Shown: positions 1 to 6,261 of the stretch, piece by piece
How the letters are laid out: every line of letters starts with the position of its first letter
Position numbering within the stretch: position 1 is the first letter of the stretch
DNA from: Clostridium sp. CAG:451
GTDB taxonomy: Bacteria > Bacillota_I > Bacilli_A > RF39 > UBA660
DNA: 11,101 bases
Assembly (NCBI GenBank): GCA_000438295.1
Contig: FR901069.1
Location: 1-11,101 of the forward strand
Reading direction: 5' to 3'
Notes under the pieces: generated by a model
Told to the model about the DNA's origin: nothing
The model's database searches: none
Seen by the model: the letters and a program-made list of their open reading frames with translations, nothing else
Program-made: the position numbers and the translations under genes

Positions 1-456
1 AAAATAAATGCTTATGGAAAAGTAAAAGAAGCCCCAACTGGTAGTAAGATAAAAGCATATATGACACAAGCTGATCTTAATAAAGAGAATTTTACTCCAC
101 CACAGACAGACTTTCATGCTGATGATTATAGGTCAAAAATAACTACTATTATCACAAAAAATGATAACATAGTACCAGCAACAGCTACAGAAAGTTGGGA
201 TATATCAGAAGCAGGTGATGGCTCTGTAATGGCTTATGTAGAGAAAACCGATGAGGTATTGGAACCAAGACCAGAACCAGGACCAACTAATGCCAAAATA
301 TATTCAAATGATGAAAAAGTTAACGATATATCAAAACCGATATACGCTACACCTCTATCTGAAACCAACACTAATTATGCTTATAAGTTAACAATAGGTG
401 GAAAAGGTGGAATTATTGCAAACGAAATGGTATGTTTTTTGAATGTAGCAGTTTAA
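1..456 (+). CDS. BspA/DUF285-type surface protein, N-terminal fragment (open at window start, ends at a frameshift)
   Basis: The reading frame is open from base 1, so the true start lies upstream. The Met at 61 is internal, has no ribosome binding site and is not the start. Visible are a sequence with WDISEAGDGSVMAYVE, a proline-rich spacer (EPRPEPGP), then YKLTIGGKGGIIANE. A W-D-S-x-GDGS-V-AY block followed by an L-x-IGG-x-GGI-AN block is the usual lead-in to DUF285/BspA-like leucine-rich repeats in surface proteins of low-GC Bacillota. The frame then runs into a stop at 454-456, while the expected repeats continue at once in another frame from 432. One added base between 424 and 441 (for example a fourth A at 425-427, giving ANENGMFFECSSL) joins the two pieces. 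I read this and the next entry as one broken gene. The family role (adhesion or host/bacterial surface contact) is known for relatives only. The signal peptide and any anchor lie outside this fragment. Confidence 0.75.
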   Translation, partial: KINAYGKVKEAPTGSKIKAYMTQADLNKENFTPPQTDFHADDYRSKITTIITKNDNIVPATATESWDISEAGDGSVMAYVEKTDEVLEPRPEPGPTNAKIYSNDEKVNDISKPIYATPLSETNTNYAYKLTIGGKGGIIANEMVCFLNVAV

Positions 457-983
457 CAAACTTAGATGTAAGTAAGTTTGATACATCAAACGTAACTGAT
501 ATGAGTTATATGTTTAGTGGTGGACCTGATATTTTAATGAACATAGAAGAAATAAATGTAAGTAGTTTTGATACATCAAATGTAGTAGATATGAGTAGAA
601 TGTTTGCTTATTGTAGCAGTTTAACAAATCTAGATGTAAGTAATTTTAATGCACCACAATTGACTGACATTACTTATATGTTTGATGGACTTACTAACTT
701 AGAAACATTGAACTTAAGTAATTTTAATGCACCAAAGATAACAAATATGGATGCTATGTTTAAAGGTCTATCAAAACTATCAAAGTTGGATTTAACTAAT
801 TTTAATACAGTAAATGTGACTAGTATGAGAGAAATGTTTAGAAATTGTAGTAGTTTAACAAGCCTAGATTTAAGTAGCTTTGATACAACAAATGTAACAG
901 ATATGCATTATATGTTCTGTGCTTGTCCGGCATGGGATATAGTTGATCAGGAAAAATTTGCTAAGGGTGTGTGTGTAGGTTAA
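432..983 (+). CDS. BspA/DUF285-type leucine-rich repeat surface protein, C-terminal fragment
   Basis: The piece consists almost wholly of DUF285-type repeats of about 23-28 residues with the core SSLTNLDVSxFDTSNVTDMSYMF. About six copies are visible, each closing in an M-F pair. The later copies are more divergent (NAPQLTDITYMF, NAPKITNMDAMF, NTVNVTSMREMF). Such repeats form solenoid leucine-rich domains on exported proteins. The ATG at 432 starts in the middle of a repeat and has no Shine-Dalgarno sequence, so this is not an independent gene; it is the continuation of the frame ending at 456. The end (CACPAWDIVDQEKFAKGVCVG) has no LPXTG motif, hydrophobic tail or other surface anchor, so retention at the surface, if any, would depend on the missing N-terminus. 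Whether the break is a real mutation, a phase-variable switch or an assembly error cannot be told from one sequence. Confidence 0.8.
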   Translation: MFFECSSLTNLDVSKFDTSNVTDMSYMFSGGPDILMNIEEINVSSFDTSNVVDMSRMFAYCSSLTNLDVSNFNAPQLTDITYMFDGLTNLETLNLSNFNAPKITNMDAMFKGLSKLSKLDLTNFNTVNVTSMREMFRNCSSLTSLDLSSFDTTNVTDMHYMFCACPAWDIVDQEKFAKGVCVG

Positions 984-1008
984 TCAAAAACTAAAATAAT
1001 TATTATCT

Positions 1009-1034
1009 AAAAAGAATGCTTAGGTGTTCTTTTT
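1009..1034. terminator. Shared hairpin between convergent genes
   Basis: An 11-bp stem (1009-1019 with 1024-1034, including two G-U pairs) has a 4-base loop. Because the stem begins with A5 and ends with T5, either strand reads as a hairpin ending in U residues. It lies 25 bases after the surface-protein stop and overlaps the stop codon of the DedA gene, as expected for a bidirectional terminator. It is weak because the stem is mostly A-T. Confidence 0.45.
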
Positions 1035-1613
1035 CTTTAGCTTATTCCAAAGATAATTTATAAATAGAAGAATAAGTAGAATGATGATAGGAAGTTTTAA
1101 CTTCTTTACAAAATTATTTAATACTATCCAGTTATTACCTAAGGCATAGCCAACATAGACAAAAGCTAATGTCCAAGGAATAGATCCTAGAGTAGTAAAT
1201 AAAACAAATCCTTTAAAATTAACTTTACTAATACCCATAGGTAGAGAAATAAGAGTTCTAACGATAGGAAAGTTTCTAGCTAGAAAAGCTGCTAAGAGAC
1301 CATACTTTTCAAACCAAATATCACATTTTTCTATATCTTCTTCTTTCATAAAGAAAAGTTTACCATACTTCTTTACAAAACTTCTTCCACCAAAGTACCC
1401 AATTAAATAAATAATAATAGCACAAAAGACACTACCAACTAATCCTACTAGAAAGGCCATCCAAAAAGAAAATATACCTCTTCCTGCTAGTATTCCTCCT
1501 GTTGCTAGTATTACTTCACTAGGTATAATTATAATAACTGCTTCTAAAACCATTCCAAGAAACATACCAAAATAACCAAAGTTAGTCATTAAGAAAGTAA
1601 CATATCCTTCCAC
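1020..1613 (-). CDS. DedA-family (VTT-domain) integral membrane protein
   Basis: 197 residues, the usual length for the family. The start is GTG at 1613, preceded by a strong ribosome binding site (GAGGTGG, 1625-1619, five bases upstream); no ATG fits as well. There are several hydrophobic segments (about 10-30, 48-70, 100-112, 131-155 and 173-190) and a lysine-rich C-terminus. DedA signatures are visible: LEAVIIIIPSEVILATGG (E24, P31, E33) and, near residues 110-147, FLARNFPIVRTLISLPMG followed by a GSIPW turn, with two conserved-type arginines (R113, R119). Family knowledge: DedA proteins sit in the cytoplasmic membrane, and several Gram-positive members recycle undecaprenyl phosphate across it. 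Which lipid this one moves cannot be told from the sequence. It is a single-gene unit convergent with the surface protein and divergent from the deacetylase. Confidence 0.92.
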   Translation of the reverse strand: MEGYVTFLMTNFGYFGMFLGMVLEAVIIIIPSEVILATGGILAGRGIFSFWMAFLVGLVGSVFCAIIIYLIGYFGGRSFVKKYGKLFFMKEEDIEKCDIWFEKYGLLAAFLARNFPIVRTLISLPMGISKVNFKGFVLFTTLGSIPWTLAFVYVGYALGNNWIVLNNFVKKLKLPIIILLILLFINYLWNKLKKKNT

Positions 1614-1632
1614 TTATCCCACCTCTTTTTTA

Positions 1633-1638
1633 ATTATA
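1633..1638 (-). promoter_or_regulatory. Candidate -10 box for the DedA gene
   Basis: TATAAT on the minus strand, 20-25 bases before the GTG start. The nearest -35-like hexamer (TAGACA, 1658-1653) is only 14 bases away, which is short, so the promoter assignment is tentative. Confidence 0.3.
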
Positions 1639-1668
1639 TGAGAATAAAATATTGTCTATTAAAAATTA

Positions 1669-1697
1669 TTGCCTTTATAATTAGTTATCTATATAAT
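1669..1697 (+). promoter_or_regulatory. Sigma-A-type promoter of the polysaccharide deacetylase gene
   Basis: TTGCCT (1669-1674), a 17-base spacer, then a perfect TATAAT (1692-1697). Transcription would begin near 1704, right at the ribosome binding site AGGAGA (1704-1709). The leader is therefore only about 13 bases, and the alternative ATG at 1696 lies inside the -10 box and cannot be used from this promoter. Confidence 0.65.
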
Positions 1698-1716
1698 GAA
1701 GATAGGAGAAATTGAT

Positions 1717-2952
1717 ATGAAAAAAATAATTGTTGGCAGTACGTTGATATTAGGAATAAGTTTGTTACTGATAGGATATTTATATCAGAATAGACTTGAT
1801 ATGGAAAAACAAAATAAATTAGAAAAAGAAAAGGCTTTAGAAGAAAATATTATTAAGAAAAAAATTAAAGAAGCTTATCATGAGAAAGTGGTTACTAATA
1901 AAGATACTAATTTATATAAATTAGAAAATAATAAATACTATAAAAGTGGTAAAGTATTAAAAGATATAATATTTTATCTCGATAATAATGATAAGTTAGA
2001 TGGATATTATAAAGTAAAGAATAGTAATTACTATTTATATTATACTGATTTTATAGAAAGTAGTAATAGTATTGATAATAGATATTTAAACTATATTTAT
2101 TTTCCACTGGAAATTACTATAAAAAAGAATAGCTCTTTCTATGATAGTAATAATAAAGAACTATTTAATTTAAAAGATAATATTAAATTACAGGTATTAG
2201 AGAATCTAACTGATTCTTATGGCGTAGTATTATTTGATAGATTAGTATTTATTAAAAAAGATAGAGTAGAGTCTAGTAGTGAGTTAGAAGATAATATGGA
2301 AATAGCAGATAAAGTGCCAGTATTAAATTATCATTTTATTTATTTAGAAGGGGAAGAATGTAATGAAATGATATGTCATCCTGAAAGTCAGATAAATGAA
2401 GAGTTTGCATATCTTTCTCTTAATAAAGTATTTACTTTAACTACTAAAGAATTAGGACAATTTATTAGTGGGGAGATTAGATTACCTAAGAAGTCTATAC
2501 TACTTACAATTGATGATGGGGCAAGGGCAGAGAAGTTTATTCCTTTCTTAGAAAAATATAAAGTTAATGCCACTTTATTTTTAGTATCATCTTGGTATCC
2601 TAAAGAAACATTTTCATCTACTTATTTAGAACTAGCTAGTCATACGCATGATATGCATACTAATGGAGTTTGTAGTGGAGGACAAGGTGGAGGCATTAGA
2701 TGTTTAAGTGAAGATTTAGTTCAAGCTGATTTAAAGAATAGTAGAGAAACTCTTAATAATACAGAAGCTTTTTGTTATCCTTTTTATGAATATAATGATT
2801 ATGCTATAGAACAAGTTAAGAAAGCAGGTTTTAAACTGGCTTTTATTGGTGGTAATAAGATGGTTACTAAAGATACTAATCCTTATTTAATTCCAAGATA
2901 TGTTATTTATAAGAATACTAGTCTTAATTACTTTAAAAATTTATTATCTTAG
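1717..2952 (+). CDS. Membrane-anchored NodB-type polysaccharide deacetylase
   Basis: 411 residues from ATG 1717, chosen because AGGAGA stands 7 bases upstream and an ATG at 1696 falls inside the promoter. Residues 3-23 form an uncleaved-type hydrophobic anchor (KKIIVGSTLILGISLLLIGYLY), followed by a charged, helical Lys/Glu stretch. Two beta-rich stretches (about 55-105 and 128-185) look like SH3-type wall-binding domains, though this is weak. The catalytic NodB domain follows VPVLNYHF: TIDDG (264-268; D266/D267, motif 1), SHTHDMH (308-314; the metal histidines, motif 2), CYPFYEYND (353-361, in the place of RxPYG), and IPRYVIY (R394). The family removes acetyl groups from peptidoglycan GlcNAc/MurNAc or other wall glycans in a metal-dependent way, which protects against lysozyme. 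The protein probably faces outward. A loop holding CSGGQGGGIRC (two Cys) between motifs 2 and 3 is unusual. The exact substrate is unknown. Confidence 0.9.
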   Translation: MKKIIVGSTLILGISLLLIGYLYQNRLDMEKQNKLEKEKALEENIIKKKIKEAYHEKVVTNKDTNLYKLENNKYYKSGKVLKDIIFYLDNNDKLDGYYKVKNSNYYLYYTDFIESSNSIDNRYLNYIYFPLEITIKKNSSFYDSNNKELFNLKDNIKLQVLENLTDSYGVVLFDRLVFIKKDRVESSSELEDNMEIADKVPVLNYHFIYLEGEECNEMICHPESQINEEFAYLSLNKVFTLTTKELGQFISGEIRLPKKSILLTIDDGARAEKFIPFLEKYKVNATLFLVSSWYPKETFSSTYLELASHTHDMHTNGVCSGGQGGGIRCLSEDLVQADLKNSRETLNNTEAFCYPFYEYNDYAIEQVKKAGFKLAFIGGNKMVTKDTNPYLIPRYVIYKNTSLNYFKNLLS

Positions 2953-2988
2953 ATAATACAAAAATTATCCCTGTGTCCTAGATCATAA

Positions 2989-4153
2989 GGGGTAAAGTAT
3001 TCGCAAATTTAGGAAAATGATGCACAATGTAATTGTTGAAGATAAATATTTGGCTGGCTAATTAGAGACATTTCTTTGAGAAAAATATGGAAAATACTGT
3101 TGATATATATAATTTGTTATCTGGGGAAATCAATGAGGTTATAAGAAAATTAACTAATGCATTAGAAATTGTTAATGTAGAAAAAACACTATTTCTAAAT
3201 TTGTTGATAAAGAAAAGGAAATAATTATTTGTCCTCATTGTCAGTCAAAAAGAATTATGAAGAATGGACATGATAAAAATAAAATTCAAACTTATTATTA
3301 TAAGGATTGTTCTAAAAAATTTAGTCCATGTACTAAAATATCACTTGCACGTATAAAACTAACATATGAGCAGCTAGTGATTTTCTTTGAATGTATGACT
3401 GATAAGTTATCTATCAAAAGAACAGTAGCAAAAATGGGATGTAATAAAAATACCGTTTTTCTATTAAGACACAAGATTTTAGACAGCATTTCAGAAATTA
3501 GAAAGGCAACTAAATTAAAGGAAAAAGTTGAAGCTGACGAAACTTATTAATCTAAAAGGCACAAAGCCTAAAAATATGCCACGAGCTTCAAAGCACCGTT
3601 CTTCTAAAGGTGACTAAAAAAGGGCATAAGCAATCATCAGGTATGTATCGCTTCAGCAATAGATGAATATGATAATTTTTTTCTAGAAATTGTTGGGACA
3701 GGTCCAATAACTTCAGAACAAGTAATTAGTGTCTTTAATGATAAAATATAAAAATAGATTATCTTATTACAGATTATAAGTCATCATACGAAAAATTTGC
3801 CAAAGAAAATGATATAAATTTGGAACAGATAAAATCAGGTACCTATGTTAATGATAACGGATATAGTCTAGGAAATATAATTTGTTACATTCTTAATTAG
3901 CTACTTTTTTATCTCATTTTAAAGGTGTTTCTACCAAGCATTTACAACATTCGAAATATTAAAACAACCTTTAACTATGATGAAAAAAGCAACTGTAAAT
4001 AGTTGTACAGTTAATTCAAGTAATGTTTATAACAATACTTCTGGTATTGATTTCTATAAGGTTTATTCTGACTATAATTTTTCACCCTTAACAAACTAGG
4101 ATGCAGCTTATTTATTTAATTTCACAAAATAATCAATTATAAGTGTTTACCAC
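2989..4153 (+). mobile_element. Degenerate IS1595-family insertion sequence (boundaries tentative)
   Basis: The interior is a ruined transposase of the IS1595 (ISXO2-like) type, described separately. The ends are inferred. A left end may begin GGGGTAAAGTATTC at 2989. A partly matching inverted sequence, GTGGTAAACACTT, reads inward from about 4153 on the other strand (11 of the first 17 positions agree by eye). That would give an element of about 1.16 kb, within the range of the family. No matching 8-bp target duplication is visible, as might be expected for an old copy. If the right end is correct it overlaps the last codons of the minus-strand gene at 4137-4793. Bases 2953-3086, between the deacetylase stop and the transposase start, hold no other gene. 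Confidence 0.55.
3087..4132 (+). pseudogene. IS1595-family (ISXO2-like) DDE transposase, multiply frameshifted
   Basis: Stitching frames together recovers a recognisable transposase. It starts MENTVDIYNLLSGEINEV at 3087, with a -1 shift in an A6 run near 3181. A zinc-ribbon start, IICPHCQSKRIMKNGHDK, and YYYKDCSKKFSP follow (one expected Cys is Tyr), then a helix-turn-helix-like stretch and the first catalytic Asp in EADETY (D at 3536-3538), ended by TAA 3548-3550. It continues INLKGTKPKNMPRASK (3546-3617), KGISNHQVCIASAIDEYDNF to NDKI (3620-3751), IDYLITDYKSSYEKFAKEN (3754-3900; second Asp in TDYKSSYE), FLSHFKGVSTKHLQH (3906-3962), and a C-terminal scrap with an internal TAG (4097-4099) ending at 4132. 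At least six frame segments mean it cannot make transposase. The intact piece at 3257-3550 (97 codons) could be mistaken for a small gene but has no proper start. Confidence 0.88.
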
Positions 4154-4793
4154 CAAATAAACTCTTATCCTCTTTACTCATAACATATAGCTGATTTGGT
4201 TTAATAGTTTCACCATAAATTGAATTATAAAATTGAATCACTCTATCCCAATTATGATATTTATGATCGATAGCACATAATTCTTTATAACTACTGTTTT
4301 GTCTACTTTTTGCAAATTTTATCCAATCAATAAGATCTAATGACCAAAGATTTTGTATTTGTTCATCGGAATATTTTAATCCTGTTGGATCAAATACAGG
4401 TGAAAAATTAGGATTAGTAAAACTCTTATTTAAATCTCTACAATATACTCCTTGAATAACTGAACTTATTATTGAAATTGTGGCATCATCGTTTTGTTTT
4501 AAGAAAGGAACTGGTGGATCAATTTTTCCTCCTCTATGTATTGTATCTGCCATATATCTTTTAGGAATTTTGAATAAGAATACTGAATCATATTCATCTC
4601 CATTTCCTAAATAGTTTTTCATGACATTATCCAGTCCATATTGTTCAATTTCTGTATTACTAATTGGATATATAGTTGAATGAATACTTGTTCCATACCA
4701 ACTAGTTAATCCATTATTAAAAATATCTTCAATCATATTTGAGTCAATTATTTGTGTTTTATGTAAATAATAATTAAAATCGTTTTTTTTCAT
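4137..4793 (-). CDS. Hypothetical protein, 218 residues, family not recognised
   Basis: ATG at 4793 has a strong ribosome binding site (AAGGAG, 4804-4799). It lies 16 bases after the stop of the broken histidine phosphatase, so the two form one minus-strand transcription unit. The protein is soluble, with no signal peptide or membrane segment. Its N-terminus reads YLHKTQIIDSNMIEDIFNNGL then WYGTSIHSTIYPI. A leading His followed by I-x-x-I-x-x-x-GL and a short Ser/Thr stretch recalls the opening of ADP-ribosyltransferase-like folds, but that is only a resemblance and I do not assign it. Other notable stretches are FLFKIPKRYMADTIHRGGKIDPPVP and an aromatic C-terminal region with HKYHNWDRVIQFYN. 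The last residues (FGGKHL) may come from, or overlap, the end of the adjacent IS remnant, so the natural C-terminus is uncertain. The frame itself is intact and codon use matches its neighbours. Confidence 0.8.
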   Translation of the reverse strand: MKKNDFNYYLHKTQIIDSNMIEDIFNNGLTSWYGTSIHSTIYPISNTEIEQYGLDNVMKNYLGNGDEYDSVFLFKIPKRYMADTIHRGGKIDPPVPFLKQNDDATISIISSVIQGVYCRDLNKSFTNPNFSPVFDPTGLKYSDEQIQNLWSLDLIDWIKFAKSRQNSSYKELCAIDHKYHNWDRVIQFYNSIYGETIKPNQLYVMSKEDKSLFGGKHL

Positions 4794-4809
4794 ATTATCT
4801 CCTTATCAT

Positions 4810-5435
4810 TTATTTTATATTATCAATGTCAATAACTTTTTTATTTTCATCATAAGTTATTTTATATACACTTGGACTCTTTGGATTTCCATTGATTATT
4901 ACTTTATTTTTAAATTTTATATCAAATACACTTCCATCAAAACTAAAATCACAAACAGTTTCTAAATACGAAAGCAGAATCAAACCATGGATAACTAAAA
5001 CATTTTTATTACTATCTTGATCTAATAAATCATCTATAAAATAATAAATCTACTATCTACTTCATTAAATGATTCTCCTCTTTCTATTTTAAAATCTTTA
5101 TTATCGAATGATAACTTATTATAACTTTTGGGTAAATCACTTAAAAATTTTACACCAAATATTCTTTCATCAATTCTTTTATCAAGTTCGATTTTTATGT
5201 TATTCTTTTCTGCTATATATTTAGCTGTTGCTATAGCTCTTACTGAATTACTAGTAAAAATTCTATCTATATTATTTAATTCTGCAATGTTGCATAAACT
5301 TTCTGCCTTTTCTTCACCTTCAACTGATAAAATCATATTTCTATTATAATCTTCCCATAATACATTTTCATAATCTTCATAATTTTTGATATCTACAAAT
5401 GGACTTGAATGTTTTATTAAATAAATAGTTTTCAT
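4810..5435 (-). pseudogene. Histidine phosphatase superfamily protein (phosphoglycerate-mutase-like), interrupted by one frameshift
   Basis: From ATG 5435 the frame reads MKTIYLIKHSSPF, the phospho-accepting histidine motif (KHS in the place of RHG). It continues with LSVEGEEKAESL, TSNSVRAIATAKYIAEK (the conserved SxxxRAxxTA block) and RIDERIFG, then stops at 5036-5034. The family C-terminus follows in another frame: FIDDLLDQDSNKNVLVIHGL (the second active-site His), ending at 4810. One extra T in the T4 run (5041-5038) restores a 208-residue protein of normal length with all expected motifs. ATG 5435 is preferred over the in-frame GTG at 5447 because it places the motif at the usual distance. 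Members hydrolyse or transfer phosphate on small metabolites, sugars, nucleotides or proteins; the substrate here is unknown. It is the first gene of a pair with the 218-residue protein. The lesion could be decay or a sequencing error. Confidence 0.85.
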
Positions 5436-5459
5436 AATTAAACTCACATATTATATATA

Positions 5460-5468
5460 ATTATAACA
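5460..5468 (-). promoter_or_regulatory. Extended -10 promoter for the phosphatase / hypothetical pair
   Basis: On the minus strand TGTTATAAT (5468-5460) is an extended -10 element of the TGnTATAAT form. Transcription would start near 5453, about 18 bases before ATG 5435. No good -35 is seen at 17 bases, which extended -10 promoters can tolerate. A second TATAAT at 5455-5450 would leave almost no leader and is less likely. Confidence 0.45.
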
Positions 5469-5469
5469 T

Positions 5470-5980
5470 GTATTTACGAAAATATTATCTAGTTGACAAA
5501 AAAGTTTACATTGCAATTTCCTATCAGTAGTATTAAATGTAGAATCTTTATCTATTTCAGCAGATTTTGCTTAATTCTTAATACATTTCTTATTTGTTTT
5601 TTTACTATATAGTTATCTATTTTTTTTTATCTCCTCATATTTTATCGACGAAAAAAGTGATATAAATCATTAAGAATATTTTTTAAACACTATTGAGTTT
5701 ATATTGGAAAGTTTTATTATCAGCGTTTAATTTAGAGTTTTCTTTTTTTAATTATCATTCTTTAATTCTAATATATTATTTGATTTTTGTAATGTTTTTT
5801 ATTATTTCCTTACTTTTAGATAGTTTAGTTAATATATCTTTTAATGATACTGATATAGTTTTATATCAATTACACTCTTTTTTTATAGTTACTTTATTGT
5901 TATATTTTGATCTGGCAGAATATTTAATCACATAGCTATTTTAAAATAAGTACCAAAATTACTAATGGGATTTTTACTAC
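5470..5980. other. Gene-poor A+T-rich spacer
   Basis: I see no convincing gene here. On the plus strand 5693-5935 is open for 80 codons from a TTG, but there is no ribosome binding site and the product is only Phe/Leu/Ile/Tyr-rich, as T-rich DNA yields by chance. On the minus strand there is a Shine-Dalgarno-like AGGAG (5635-5631) followed by short open pieces (reading IDNYIVKKQIRNVLRIKQ, and in another frame SAEIDKDSTFNTTDRKL) broken by stops. This could be a decayed small gene, perhaps once a DNA-binding protein, but nothing more can be supported. Confidence 0.5.
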
Positions 5981-6006
5981 AAAAAATCAGTCATATTTCA
6001 GACTGA
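5981..6006 (-). terminator. Intrinsic terminator of tRNA-Leu
   Basis: On the minus strand, TCAGTC (6006-6001), an 8-base loop, GACTGA (5992-5987), then a run of six T (5986-5981). It lies 34 bases downstream of the tRNA 3' end, in the right orientation for a factor-independent terminator. Confidence 0.75.
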
Positions 6007-6039
6007 AGTATTTAATTAAGTTCGAATAGATTACTAATT

Positions 6040-6128
6040 TGGTGCACATGAAGGGAATCGAACCCATACGAAGAATTAACTTCTGCAGATTTTGAGTCTG
6101 CCGCGTCTACCAATTTCGCCACATGTGC
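6040..6128 (-). tRNA. trnL: tRNA-Leu (anticodon CAA)
   Basis: The transcript pairs GCACATG with CATGTGC as a perfect 7-bp acceptor stem, followed by discriminator A and a genome-encoded CCA (6042-6040). The D arm is GGCGAAATTGGTAGACGC. The anticodon stem GCAGA/TCTGC encloses CTCAAAA, giving anticodon CAA, which reads UUG. A long variable arm (AGAA paired with TTCT) is typical of class II leucine tRNAs, and the T arm contains GGTTCGATTCC. The length is 89 nt with CCA. It is a single-gene unit between the gene-poor spacer and the divergent TetR operon. Confidence 0.97.
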
Positions 6129-6136
6129 ATGAATAG

Positions 6137-6145
6137 ATTATAGCA
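6137..6145 (-). promoter_or_regulatory. Extended -10 promoter of tRNA-Leu
   Basis: TGCTATAAT on the minus strand (6145-6137) is an extended -10 element. It would start transcription near 6130, only about two bases before the tRNA 5' end. A poly-T stretch occupies the -35 region. Confidence 0.5.
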
Positions 6146-6185
6146 TAATATTATAAAAAAAATAAAGTGTTTTAAGAAAAAAGTA

Positions 6186-6214
6186 TTGACATTTATTCAG
6201 TTTATGAATAAAAT
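6186..6214 (+). promoter_or_regulatory. Promoter of the TetR-yhgE operon
   Basis: Perfect TTGACA (6186-6191), a 17-base spacer, and TAAAAT (6209-6214, one mismatch to consensus). Transcription should start near 6221, directly at the operator palindromes. Confidence 0.75.
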
Positions 6215-6246
6215 ATACTAGTATACCAAATTGGTATATTGGTGTA
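6214..6246 (+). promoter_or_regulatory. Putative TetR operator: overlapping palindromes and a direct repeat
   Basis: Three elements overlap. TATACTAGTATA (6214-6225) is a perfect 12-bp palindrome. TATACCAA-A-TTGGTATA (6222-6238) is a perfect 17-bp palindrome sharing TATA with it. TTGGTGTA (6239-6246) repeats the right half-site TTGGTATA head to tail with one mismatch. The block runs from the end of the -10 box to 15 bases before the start codon, so a bound repressor would block initiation. Binding by the adjacent TetR protein is inferred from position and symmetry. Confidence 0.65.
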
Positions 6247-6261
6247 GCGAGGTGAAATAAG

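Noticed and set aside
432..983. CRISPR or DNA-level tandem repeat in the DUF285 region
   Set aside because: The periodicity is protein-level (leucine-rich repeats of variable length) with diverged DNA, and there are no constant repeats with unique spacers. No CRISPR array was seen anywhere in the window.
1696..1716. Upstream ATG start for the deacetylase
   Set aside because: It lies in the -10 box of the promoter and has no ribosome binding site, while ATG 1717 has AGGAGA at good spacing.
2967..2995. Hairpin TTATCCC with GGGGTAA as a terminator of the deacetylase gene
   Set aside because: The 7-bp stem has a long loop and no T-run follows. The right arm is more likely the beginning of the IS remnant.
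3257..3550. Independent 97-residue protein
   Set aside because: It is an internal piece of the broken IS1595 transposase: similarity continues upstream and downstream in other frames, and no start signal precedes it.
5693..5935. 80-codon plus-strand ORF with hydrophobic, membrane-protein-like product
   Set aside because: It starts at TTG without a ribosome binding site, and the composition is what T-rich DNA gives by chance. No family pattern is visible.
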